Below are positions 35,443-48,282 of a DNA stretch of 64,000 bases, piece by piece (the first letter of the stretch is position 1; every line of letters begins with the position of its first letter). The notes under the pieces were generated by a model. The model searched no databases, was not told where the DNA came from, and worked only from the letters and a program-made list of their open reading frames with translations. Source of the DNA: Denticeps clupeoides (Eukaryota; Chordata; Actinopteri; Clupeiformes; Denticipitidae); contig NC_041716.1 of assembly GCF_900700375.1 (NCBI RefSeq), forward strand, positions 19,826,578 through 19,890,577. Reading direction: 5' to 3'. The translations under genes were made by a program, and so were the position numbers.

Positions 35443-38400
35443 ATGGTTCAGCCTCAGCCCCAGGCGGAGAGTGCGCTGCAGTGGGAAATGACAGGGGAGG
35501 ATGCCATGGGAGCTGGTGGTCAGGGATCACTGGGTGCCACCTCCCATGGGTCACTCAGAGTTCCACCTGAACTGGCCAGCAATGAAGTGGTGCATCGGCT
35601 TCTGGTTGATAACCACCAGCTTCGAGGTAGATTCATCAGTGCAATCCACATAGCATTGTATTATTTCTGTTTTTGTTTGGGTTCATAAAAGAGTCATTCA
35701 CTCTTTAGAGGCACTAAGGCGGAGCAATGATGCTTTGAGAGAACGGTGTGAGGAGATGATTGGATGGCAGCGGAAGTCCAGGGAAGAAAGGGATTTCCTC
35801 AGCTGTCGGTTCCGTGAAGCAAGATCTCTGGTGGAGCGGCTGGCCCAGGAGAACCAGAGTTTGCTTAGCAGGCTGAGTCAGAATAAGAACACTTGTGCAG
35901 AAACTGAAAGTCAGCTTTCCCCCCAAGAGCTGAAGTCCTCTTGTTCAGAGGGAAATGGTCTCCAGCATTCTCCACAGGTAAGCAATGCCATCCAGCACGA
36001 GCTCCCAGTTATTAAAATGGCTCTCACTGAATATAGCAATAGATAGCATATCTCTGTGTCTTTTTTTCAGGACTTGGAAGTGGAGAGAAAAAGGACAGTG
36101 GAGACCCATGATGCCCAGACAGTTCCTCCAAGTTTGGTATGTTCTTGTAACATCTGTCTGCCGGTTTAAATTCTCCTTGTGTGCACACAGTACCATGAAA
36201 GAGTATTTTGAAACCAATAAAATTTGGTTTGATGATATAATACTTTTTTTCTTTTAAAAAATTTATTTCACATTATGAAAGTTTCTTCACATTAACCTTT
36301 TCTTCAGCTGTGACACAAAGTTAATTTATCCATTTTCTTAGCAATTCACCGAATCATTCTCCTAATCTGTCAGTCAGTCATCTCAGTAACATAAACTCAA
36401 TTTGAGGGCACCCAAAACTGCACATTTACAGTTGATCTTTCACAACAAATCACTGGAATTCACTGACGCTCCTCTGTGTCGCTAGTTGTCATATCTCTCA
36501 CTGTGTTTTCTATTGTGTACCACCCAACCATTACATTAAAAAAAAAAAAAAGTCATACTGAAGATTTATGATACAATTCAGATTATTCTCTTAAGTTTTA
36601 ATTTTACGGTTGTCAGCACAGAATTAAATGTTTGAAATAAAAGCCCTTCCATTAAAAATAATTACAATTCTTTCACCTTTAGTTGCTATTATTGATAAGT
36701 GAGTATTGAGCAGGGAGGCATCTCCTGGTCTTCATAAACGCAACTGCAATGCATTTTGGGTTTGCAGCTATAGCTGTTTACTAGGTTTTCAGTTGTTAAA
36801 TTGGCTTGGTCTGTTTTATAGTCAAGGTGGAAAAGGTTTCCATATTAATTGCAAGTGTTGACATTTAATATATCTATAATACAAGCAGTCAGTCCTTCAA
36901 ACCTACTAAATTTGGGCAATCACCCTTTCACTGCGCTGTATTTATTTTTCCATGTCGATTTTACCTGTATGTTTGACTGCTTGTGTCTGTCCAGGCTGAT
37001 TCAAGTATGTCTAGCTACGTCAATAGTGTTCCTCACAATTTGGGTGACAGTCCACCCCTCTCTGAGGGTGAGGGTGAGGCCGGTCAGGTGAGCCCCCTCC
37101 CCACCCCCGAACAACTTGATCCCTTTCTGCTTTCCCTTTTTAACATGAATCTGTGTTTAACAGCTTTCACTGGGTTTGGCCAGATGGTGGAATATCCTTA
37201 GCAGATAAACAATTATGGATAATTTAGCAAGAACAATACATTATATAGTGATTCGGCTAGTTCTTTTACTTCTTTTCAATTATTTTAACCCAAATGCTAT
37301 ATTAAACACTTAAAAGACACAATACATTATTTTTCTCCCATTTAGAATGAAATAAAATGATCTTATTTATTAGTGTTTGAAAAGATTAATTGTTGAAAAT
37401 CTGGCCCATCCTAGTTTTCACCTGGCACTTACTCTATCTTTTAATACATGTTAGTCAGTGGTTGCCAACTCAGTTCTACTAACCCCCATCAGTACACATT
37501 TTCTAGTTTTCTTCCATAACCCTACATAAATGTGCACTGGCTTTAGGGTCATAGAACTAGGGTGGGAACCATTGCCTACTGGCTTGTGATGCTCAACCTG
37601 TCTCACTCAGTTCTTCCTGGTGCATGTTGCCTTTTTTTACTAATTCCTAACCTCTGGTATCTCATAGCAGGCATCAGCTGGTGGTAAATGGAACTCATTG
37701 TCCACAAGCATATTCTAATTTGTCCCTCAAATCCAACAGCTCCAGTTTCTTATTTCTTCAGTGTTACTGATGGGCATGTCATTTATATATGGATGAGAGC
37801 TAACAGCATGCTGAATCTTCAGGGGCAGTGATCTTTGTGGGGCAGTGGTGGGCTAGCGGTTAAGGAAGCGTCCCCGTAATCAGAAGGAATCCTGATCCGC
37901 CAAGGTGCCACTGAGGTGCAACTGAGCAAAGCACCGTCCCCACACACTGATCTCTGGGCACCTGTCATGGCTGCCCACTGTTCACTCAGGGTGATGGGTT
38001 AAATGCAGAGGACAAATTTCACGGTGTGCACCGTGTGCTGTGCTGCTGTGTATCACACTGGGGTATATGCTAAGGGCAGTGGTTCTCAATGGTTCTCATC
38101 ACCAAAAGTGCAGGAATACAGTAAAATCACACCCAATTCAATTGCTATATAATAAACCATGGGCACCCGCAATTTTTTTAAAATCTGAGAATCACTGATC
38201 TAGGGTGTTAGTAACTGAACTTTATATATTTTATTATTTGTCATTGCCCAGGAAATTAGCAAGAGATAGTCAAGAGATAGCAACCACAACTGTCATCTTT
38301 GATTGGCATCTTATCTACCCATTGCAATCACTGTGATCAAATGTCTTGATGTTTCATTTCTCAAAAAAAAAAAAAAACGTTTTGCTTTTAGTAATAGCCT

Positions 38401-41400
38401 AGAGTCGACCGTGGAATCTCCCTGAGTACCTTTTCTGAAATGACTCAAAATGAATGTGGCCCCTCTTCAAATTTCTACGTTCCCCCACCCCACAGCCCTA
38501 TGAAGGAGCGAATGGGTTCCTGCAGCTGCTGAAGAACCATAAAGAGAAGCTTGAGGAAGACATGAAGGAGTTGAGGAGGAAGAATAAAGAACTGGAGAAA
38601 GAAAATGCAGAGAGCGAGCAAGAGAAGGCAAGACTGCGGCTGACTGTGGAACAGCTGCGCTGCAAACTGACTCAGCTGTCGCAGGTAGCCCTGCCGTTAC
38701 ATGATGCAACATAATTTACCTTTATATTAATATATTGACCATTTGTATAAACACCACTAGTTTGAAATAACTGGGAGCTGTATGTATTGTACAACTGACT
38801 TTTAGTGAAGGAGTAGACACACACACATACAGCAGTACCGGTCAGGTTTGCACCCAATTAAACTCTAAGGGAATTTTATTTATCCCTTTAACATTTTATG
38901 CTATCCTTTCTTCATTTATATCTAGTTACTCTATATTAATTTACTGTTATCCTTTACTCATTTTACTCCATTACATTCAATTAAGCTACATATAATTATA
39001 TTTAACCATCTTTCATATATGAGTGTCTCGTTAATTGTATCAGGGTCAGTCTGAACTTATAAAGATTTCAGGAGTGTATCGTTGCTGACAGGCGATGCTG
39101 AAGGTCTCTTCTAGGTTCGCCTGAGCTTGTTGACAAACACAAACACGAACACCTTGAAGAAATACCGACGCATAATGAAAGCTCCACTCGCCCTCTGTGC
39201 TACAACGGTTTTCTAATATCTTCTGTATAAAATGAACAGACCACCTCTTCCTCTTCAGACAATCCTATACTACCATGCTGACTAGTTTACTTGTACAGAA
39301 TAAACACATTCTTAACTCTGGTCTAACAAATCAATTGGATATTTCCCAGTAAGAAGAAAACCGTAACATAAACTGAACATTCAATTCAATTAATAAATTA
39401 TGGTCTATACTTTAGTATAGACCATAAAAAACTATTGAATTACATGTGAGGTTATTTAGTAAAGAAAAAGACCTCTGCTTTCTCGTGGCCTAGCGGTTAA
39501 GGAAGTGGCCCCGTAATCAGAAGTGGCCCCGTAATCGAATCCCGATCCGCCAAGGTGACACTGAGGTGCCACTGAGCAAAGCACCGTCCCCACACACTGC
39601 TCCCCGGGCGCCTGTCATGGCTGCCCACTGTTCACTCAGTCACTCAGGGTGATGGGATAAATGCAGAGGACGAATTTCACTGTGTGCACCGTGTGCTGTG
39701 CTGCTGTGTATCACATGTGACAATCACTTCACTTTATCTGTATTCCACAGAGCGGTGCTGTGATGGAGGAGTCCGTTCAATGTTCTGATGCTTCCTCGGA
39801 CAGGTACATCTTATTAACTTTGTTGGTTTAGTGTTGGTTAGTGGTTTAGTGGTTAGTTGCTTTAGTGGTTAACTGAATTCTTTTCAAAGTGACACCACAT
39901 CAAGGTGACAGCATGACCAGCAAACTGGTCGTCCAACACACACACACACAGTCATTTTTAATTTACAGCTGTTTTTCTCCGGCCAGTTCCCGCCTGGGAA
40001 GACTGCGAGATGAGCTCCAAGCTACTCAGGAAAGGTGAGAGAAAAGTGTGAGCGGTTTTATGTCTTGGATCACACGGCCTGAAGGTGGATTAGTGTTTGT
40101 GTGGCTACCTGTGAATGCATTTCATCAGACATATGAATGGACATCCTAGATTTGTCTACTGCTGAGATTTAGTGTTGTTTTATTGTAACATGAAACACGA
40201 GTTCGTTGGTTCACAGGTACAGGGAGCTACAAGAGAAGTTGGATTCTCTTGAGAAGAGTTCCATGCAGAGAGACCGAACTGAAGCCCTGCTGAAGCAGAA
40301 GGACAAAGACTGTGCACAGGTGATCAACACAATGCTCTGCATTGAATACGATGCTCTCGGTAGAGACCGCTTGTAACACTGCTGCCTGCATGACTGTATT
40401 CAGCTGACTAAGGACAGTGAGGCTCTGAAGGCCCAGGTCACCTCCCTGCTGGGTGAGCTGCACGAGAGACAGAAATGCCTGGAAAGGAGTGAAGCTGAGC
40501 GGCAGACATTGGAGGAGAAGTGAGTGTGTGTGAGAGCAGTATTACAGTAAGATACAGTTACCTGGCAACATATGAGATAGGGATGCGTCAGCTATTTTAC
40601 AGGGTTTTCCATTCAGGTATAGTATGTGTGAATATAGTCTCTGATAACACATTTTTTTAACTCCAAAAAGGCTGTGTGGCAAGACTGAGACCCTCCAGAC
40701 CCTGGAAAAAAATATGGAGGAGGAGAGAAAGCAGCACAGTGTGACTGTGGATGAACTTTTGTTGAACAAAGGGACCCTGGAGTCAGCCCTGAAGAATGAC
40801 CGCATGGTCATCACAGAGGAGAGGTAGGGTGGTGCTCTTCAGACCAGTCTGAAGTTACAGAGAATCCTTTAAATACAAGAGGTCAGCAAATTAACAGGTT
40901 GCATGTCACTCCTTTCCAGGTATGAAGATTAAACCAAGTCGTGTTGTAGTGCAGTTTTAGTGGGAATAGCCTTGCAGCAATCCTCCCTCTTATGAGACCT
41001 CCCTTATGACCAACTGCCCACTGTATATAATGTGTCAGTGATCTGTTGGAGCTGTGTTGTAGTATTTTCAAATCAAAATTTTGATTCTATTAAAAAAATA
41101 TTTAATCAACTTACTTATTTGTGCCCTTGTGCAACTTCCTCTTCCAGGAGGAAGCTGGCTCAACTCCAGCATGCATACACATGCTTGTTCCAGGATTATG
41201 ACTCCAGACTGAAAATGGACAGTCAGGCCAAGCAGAGGGTACGCTTGCCTGCTGTAATTATGGTGTGACTGCTCTAGTGGATTTTGGAATTAATGTATAT
41301 ATTTTAATATGTGCTAGTGTGGTGAGGTGGAGGACTTGACCAACAGGCTGGCAGAGGCAGAGAAAGCCCTGGCACTGAAGCAGGAGCTCATTGATAAACT

Positions 41401-43381
41401 GAAGGAGGAGGTGGAGCAGCAGAGAGGCTCACTGGAGACTGTGCCAGTACTCAATGCTCAGGTAGAAATCAAACACACACGCACTTTCTATTTTAAAGAT
41501 GTGTACATGCTGTAAATACATCTGCCAAAATGGGATGTGCTCTGAAACCTACTTTTAAAAGGGCCTCAGGGCTTCTTAAATTTTCATAGTTTTGGTAATC
41601 TTGTTTTATAACTTTTTTTAAAAATGCTTTATTTCATTCATTCTTAGCTGCAGCCTCTCCGCTCCAGAATGTGACTACACAAGTATGAGAGTTACACTAG
41701 CGAACACGCCTCACTGTTAGTCCAAAAGCTGGCTGTGATAACACACATTGTACCATTCCTTCACCATAAAACAATCTATTTTTGCTTCCTTACTAACTCT
41801 TTCAAGTCAGAGAGTCAGGAACTAGACGTACATTGAATGAAATTTTAATGAATATTAAATGTATTTTGGTCATTTGAATTATAGTTATACGTTTTGTCAG
41901 ACTCAGGCTATGAAGCCGGTAATTTATTTAAATATAAGTTTTGTACATATCATCACATCCCTTGGGGTTCTCCATTTACCTGGCACAAAGAAATGCACTG
42001 TCACATGTGTCCACAGTTGCTGGGTTAAAGGTCTTAAACACTCAAAAAAATAAAGGAAACTCAAAGTCAATCACACTTCTGTGAAATTAAATTGTCCAGC
42101 AACACTGAAAATAAATTTTACATGCGGTTGTGCAAATGGAATAGACAGCAGGTGGAGATTATAGGCAATTAGCAAGATATCCCTAATAAAGGCGTGGTTC
42201 TGCAGGTGGTGACCACAGACCACTTTTCAGTTCCTATGCTTTCTGGCTGATGATTTGTTCACTTTTGAATGCTGGCGGGGCTTTTACTCTGGTGGTAGCA
42301 TGAGACTGAGTCTACAATCCACACAAGTGGCTCAGGTAGTGCAGCTCATCCAGGATGGTACATCAATGTGAGCTGTGGCAAGACTGTTTGCTCTGGGCTC
42401 CTCCTAATATAAGACAATGTTAGAGCTCATGTGGCTGGAGTGTATCAGCGAGACAAAGGCACTGATGCTATGGACTGGCCCACCCGTTCCCTAAACTTGA
42501 ATCCAATTGAGCACATATGGGACTTCATGTCTCGCTCTATTCACCAACGCCATGTTGTACCACAGACCGTCCAGGAGTTGGTGGATGCTTTAGTCCAGGT
42601 CTGGGAGGAGATCCCTCAGGAGACCATCCTCCACCTCATAATTTTATTAATAAAATCACTTTTCTGCCAAAACCTACCAACATGTAAGCAACAATATAAC
42701 ATTTATAAATGTACACTTGTTCCTCCCAGGCTGAGATTTACAAAGCTGACTTCCTGGCTGAGCGGGAAGCTCGGGAGAAGCTCAACCAGAAGAAGGAGGA
42801 GCTTCAGGAGCAGCTGGAACAAGCTCGGGCTGAGATAGAGAAACTCAAGCAAGCAGAAAAATCTCGGTATGGCAGTAACCTCAGGGTGCTGGTTATATTA
42901 CACTGATTAATTTCTGAATTAGCTTTGGCTTAATTGTAATTATCACTAATAACAAATCAGTCTGGCCATCGGAACTGACCGTGTTGCTCTTTTTGTTACA
43001 GAGCCCAAATGGGACAGATGCAACAGAGACACTTGAATAATTTCAGGCATCTTCCTGCTCCTGCTCGTACGTAAACCACCCTTCACACACGCCACACCCA
43101 TCAGACCCGGTCTTTTAAGTCAGCAGCATTATAGCAGTGTCAATATTGTCCGGTCAGAAGCTGTTACTGCTCTGTTGTGTTCTGTTGGATTTTTTTAACC
43201 TTATTTTGTGTTCTCCCGTGGCATGAAAACATTTGCAGAATCACCTATGTACAGCCCAGCACAGCCTTCAACCTCCTTTCGTGACACGTCAGAGATCCCG
43301 GACCTGCACTGCCCAAAGTGCCAGTACCTGGCTCCAGATATGGACACTCTTCAGATCCATGTCATGGACTGCATCCAGTGA
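35443..43381 (+). CDS. ikbkg: ikbkg (NEMO), regulatory subunit of the IkB kinase complex
   Basis: The scaffold that binds IKKalpha/beta and reads linear/K63 ubiquitin to activate NF-kB. Coding exons: 35443-35626, 35709-35977, 36071-36136, 36995-37087, 38496-38684, 39751-39803, 39987-40034, 40217-40319, 40404-40519, 40671-40823, 41148-41238, 41318-41461, 42730-42866, 43002-43066 and 43239-43381. They sum to 1854 bases, or 617 residues (human 419). The IKK-binding helix (about 47-120) reads [16 protein letters not shown] and [30 protein letters not shown] and [13 protein letters not shown] follow. The ubiquitin-binding CoZi/UBAN segment has [28 protein letters not shown] (Y507, D510, F511) and EREAREKL. 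The CCHC zinc finger is C595, C598, H611 and C615 ([16 protein letters not shown]). A roughly 200-residue extra segment (about 125-335) separates the IKK-binding part from the rest. Translation starts at the first ATG, four bases after the acceptor of exon 2. Confidence 0.95.
37839..38058 (+). repeat. SINE family A
   Basis: GGGCAGTGGTGGGCTAGCGG head, an AATCCTGATCCGCC remnant of box B, the full 3' body, and an end at TGTGTATCACACTG. It lies in the ikbkg intron before exon 38496. Confidence 0.85.
39484..39735 (+). repeat. SINE family A, ends 16 bases before an ikbkg exon
   Basis: TCGTGGCCTAGCGGTTAAGG head with a short internal duplication (AGTGGCCCCGTAATC), and ACAATCACTTCACTTT end. The tail abuts the polypyrimidine tract (TATCTGTATTCCACAG) of the 39751 exon, so the insertion nearly touches the splice acceptor. 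Confidence 0.88.
42038..42640 (+). mobile_element. Tc1-like transposon relic, sister of the 26088 copy, right end lost
   Basis: It starts AACACTCAAAAAAATAAAGG and runs parallel to 26088-26830 with many internal deletions. It retains the transposase C-terminal signature ([20 protein letters not shown]) without an intact frame. The right inverted repeat is absent. It lies in the ikbkg intron before exon 42730, where it creates a spurious long open frame fused to that exon. Confidence 0.82.
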
Positions 43382-43897
43382 GGAGAAATGAAAATGAGGC
43401 ATTGTTGAGACATGGAAATTTTTCTGCACTCAGAGGGAGAAAAGACAATGGTGTGAAAGGAGACTCTGGAACTTCAATGTTGTATTGATAGCTGATTATA
43501 CAACCAAAAGAAGGTGGTTTGTTGGTTGATATGTTACAGAACACATGACGTTCCATTGAAGCACACTATATATAAAATTGTATGTATTATATGGTGTGTG
43601 TGTGTATACTTTGTATATATTCTGCATATATAAAATATACACATGTGATGAAATCAATATATACGTAATTGGAACAAAATGTAGTATTCTGCCTTTGTGA
43701 CAGCATTGTAATGTACTGCACGTGTGACTGTGCTTCGTATGGCATATGTCTGTGACCATGTTTCTTTATGTGGTGTTTGTCCATCAACCAGGATGTAAGC
43801 ATTCTTTGAGGATCTATGCCAGTCTATGTGAATATTGTCTATTATGAACCCTATGTGAAAAGAAAGAGTTTATTTAGGCTGTATGGGAGAGAGATAT

Positions 43898-43903
43898 AAT
43901 AAA
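43898..43903 (+). terminator. ikbkg: ikbkg poly(A) signal
   Basis: AATAAA, 517 bases after the stop codon. It is the first canonical hexamer. Confidence 0.65.
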
Positions 43904-44450
43904 TATAACAAACCCCAACAGAGTTCAGTGTACAGTGCTCTCCACAGTTAAGGAGCTGAGAGAGTTCAACACTTTGCTGAAATGTAATCAACTTATTAAT
44001 ATAATTAATTTTAAAATGTTGTTATTGTTATGCCTAGAAAAGATTGTGAGCACAATGCGTTTGATGCATGCTTTTATTTTAAATTGCAATATAGCGGTTT
44101 AGGGTTAACCAGAGACCTGACACACAATCATCATTCAGTCTCGGTTATCAAGTTGCCAAAACGACATCCATGCATTCAGTGTTATTCCAGAAAAATATTA
44201 TTTCATTCTTAAAGATTGTTTCACAAATGCCAGAAAAGAAAATACCAATACTTCAAATAAATATAATGAGGGCTCATGAACTGAATAACCTAGTATCAAC
44301 ATATATACACAATCAATACTAAAATATTTTTTACATTAAATATAATACATTAATAGCTTCCATAGTAGAACAACCTACTCTGCTGCTAGAAGGTAACGTT
44401 GTAGTACCGTGGTCTGTCGCTAGAGGGCGCGACACGCAGCGCCATGTGAA
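43904..44450. other. ikbkg-ssr4 intergenic spacer
   Basis: AT-rich, without a recognisable gene or element. It becomes GC-richer from about 44400 where the ssr4 promoter begins. Confidence 0.5.
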
Positions 44451-44453
44451 TGC

Positions 44454-44461
44454 TGACGTGT
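44454..44461 (+). promoter_or_regulatory. ssr4: ER-stress-type element (UPRE-like TGACGTGT) in the ssr4 promoter
   Basis: TGCTGACGTGTC lies about 80 bases before the ssr4 ATG in a compact GC-rich promoter. TGACGTG is the core bound by ATF6/XBP1. Translocon genes are known XBP1 targets, so the assignment is plausible, but it rests on a short motif. Confidence 0.4.
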
Positions 44462-44535
44462 CTTTCACTGAGGGAAGCCTTCATTGAAAGCTGAGGTGGC
44501 ACAGCACAGCGAACCGGCTCTTCTGTGCGACAAAC

Positions 44536-45772
44536 ATGTTGCGACTCTGCGTATCGCTTCTGGCGCTGTGTTTCAGCTTGACTGCGGGTAAGTTGATCAT
44601 TTCTATCTGAAAAGAACCCAAAAATACTCCGCTGACGCGTGTCGGCGCTCTTGTTATTTAACGCAGGAAATGGCGAGCCACTGATTTTTATTACTGTGTT
44701 TTACCCGATTAATAGTCCTTCGATAAAATAACTACTCTGAAGTTATCATAGGTCTCGTGTATATGGATAATTAATGTTGTTTAGCTCTATATTTACTGTC
44801 TTTGTAGGTTTCTTTTTTGTTTCTTGGTTTCTTTAATTTTTGGTAGTGACAGTTGAAGCAATGACCCAGATATTATTGCGATTGTTATTTGATCAGTAAG
44901 CTAATAACAGACGTGATGCTGTGCCTTCTTCAAAAAGGAGAGACGTGCACAGACCCCTCCATCTCCCCGGCCACATACACAACCACAGATGCACTCATCT
45001 CGTCAGAAACAGTCTTCATCGTGGAGCTGAGCCTGACGTGTGCAAACGGCGCGCAGGTACGAACTTCCAGAAGATGCCCTTCTCCTTCCATCCTCATGAA
45101 AGCATTAGACTGAACTGCCTGTTTTCATGCCATTCTCCATCAGAGTGTTGCCTTGTATGCAGATGTTAATGGGAAACATTTTCCTGTGACCCGGGGCCAG
45201 GATGTTGGCAAATACCAGGTTTCATTTCATTTTTCTCTTTTGAAAAAAAAAAAATAAAACTCTCCCTCTGCTCCTGTATACACTTATCTGTTTATTGATT
45301 TTTTTTGTAGGTTTCCTGGAGTGTTCCCCACAAACAGGCCAGTTCTGGAAAGTACCAGGTCAAATTCTTTGACGAAGAGTCATATAGTGCTCTTCGTAAG
45401 GTACTTATGCATTTTTTTTTTACGTTTTTCGCTGTGTTTCAGATCATAGATCTCTCTGTGATATTTCCCATATAATTATTTATATTTGTGTCTTTAGGCA
45501 CAGAGGAGTAATGAGGATGTGGATGCCATCGAACCTTTGTTCTCCATTAGCGTGGACCACAGGGTGAGTGGTTTGGTACCATTCGCTGCTAACCTATGCT
45601 AGAACATTTAATATTGCAGTCTAATTGTTTTTTAATTGTTTATTGGTGTCTCTTCTGTGTATCACAGGGTGCGTGGAGTGGCCCTTGGGTCTCTACCGAA
45701 GTTTTGGCTGCCACGATTGCTATTCTGGTTTACTATCTGGCCTTCAGCACGAAGAACACCATTCAAGCTTAA
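44536..45772 (+). CDS. ssr4: ssr4, translocon-associated protein delta (TRAP-delta)
   Basis: A single-pass ER membrane subunit of the TRAP complex that sits next to Sec61 and helps translocation and N-glycosylation. Six exons, 44536-44587, 44938-45056, 45144-45218, 45311-45400, 45498-45563 and 45668-45772, give 168 residues (human 173). A cleavable signal ([18 protein letters not shown]) precedes the lumenal domain with the C21-C52 pair (ETCTDPS ... LTCANG). The conserved [36 protein letters not shown] and [17 protein letters not shown] follow. The C-terminal membrane helix is [16 protein letters not shown] with the short cytosolic end TKNTIQA. All junctions are canonical, and identity is unambiguous. 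Confidence 0.96.
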
Positions 45773-46008
45773 AGCCACCAAGTGTCAGAATGCTTTGGGT
45801 GCTCCCTCATACCTCGCACTGTCTGATGCACCCTCAGGCTCAAAATCGTTGCTTGCAACTGTAGAGGAGAGGAGAGGTGAATGTACAAAACACACGCCAG
45901 GAAGATTTATACATAACTTGCTGGCTTGTAAATAGCTAACTGGATTTGTTGCATGGACGAACTGGGCAGTGAAGCCAAACGCTATTTTGTAATATTTTGG
46001 GGTTTTTC

Positions 46009-46014
46009 AATAAA
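46009..46014 (+). terminator. ssr4: ssr4 poly(A) signal
   Basis: AATAAA, 237 bases after the stop codon, followed by a T-rich stretch. Confidence 0.8.
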
Positions 46015-46379
46015 TTTGTTAAATATGAGCATTTTGTGCAGACTCCTCTTTGTTTTCATTTGCAACTTGCCTTTTTTGTGCAATAATACAGATTTTGCTA
46101 TGTCATTCGTTGATTGATGGCAGCGCTTGTAACTGCATTAAGTGAAATTAAAATTTATGATCAGAATCTGAGATGATGAATTCCGGCCCAGCTTGTTCAT
46201 GGATATGATCTTTTCTCAGCATACAACTGGAATTCTCTGTTTTATACCAACGTTTCCCAATAACATATATAGATTAGTACATTTGATACCATGTGTTCCA
46301 GATTTGAGCAGAACGCAGGGACTTTTATTCTGGCAGGAAGTGAATCCCTGCAGTTGCGGTACTCGTTTCCGATTGGCCA

Positions 46380-46420
46380 GGGCAGGTGACGTTTCGTGGG
46401 TGGGCGGGGCTTTTCTCAGG
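46380..46420 (+). promoter_or_regulatory. sat2 promoter: CRE-half/GC-box cluster
   Basis: GGTGACGTTTCGTGGGTGGG is followed by GGCGGGGC, about 120-150 bases before the sat2 ATG. No TATA box is obvious. The elements are generic and only suggest promoter position. Confidence 0.4.
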
Positions 46421-46530
46421 CCATACACTCTTTTACACCCATACTCTTTGGACGGTCCGTTTGCATTTTTTGTTGTTGCAGATTTTACGTTTTTTAAAAG
46501 AAAAGCGTAAAACATTAAAAACGGAGCAAA

Positions 46531-48116
<1,586 letters not shown>

Positions 48117-48282
48117 CACATCAAGACAACATATGTACTGTACTGTACTGTACTGTATCTGTGATCCCATTTCTGAATACAATCACATTGCTGGCTTTTT
48201 ATCATTTCTAATGAAAAGATGAATATAATTTACTGATATAAACACATAAAACTGAATGCTATATTATACCGAGGAGTCCAAG

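Noticed and set aside
42431-42838. 135-codon open frame
   Set aside because: A chance read-through from a Tc1-like transposase remnant into the wrong frame of the ikbkg exon 42730-42866.
35443-43381. Optineurin
   Set aside because: Despite the long middle part, the IKK-binding helix, [27 protein letters not shown] and [17 protein letters not shown] are NEMO-specific.
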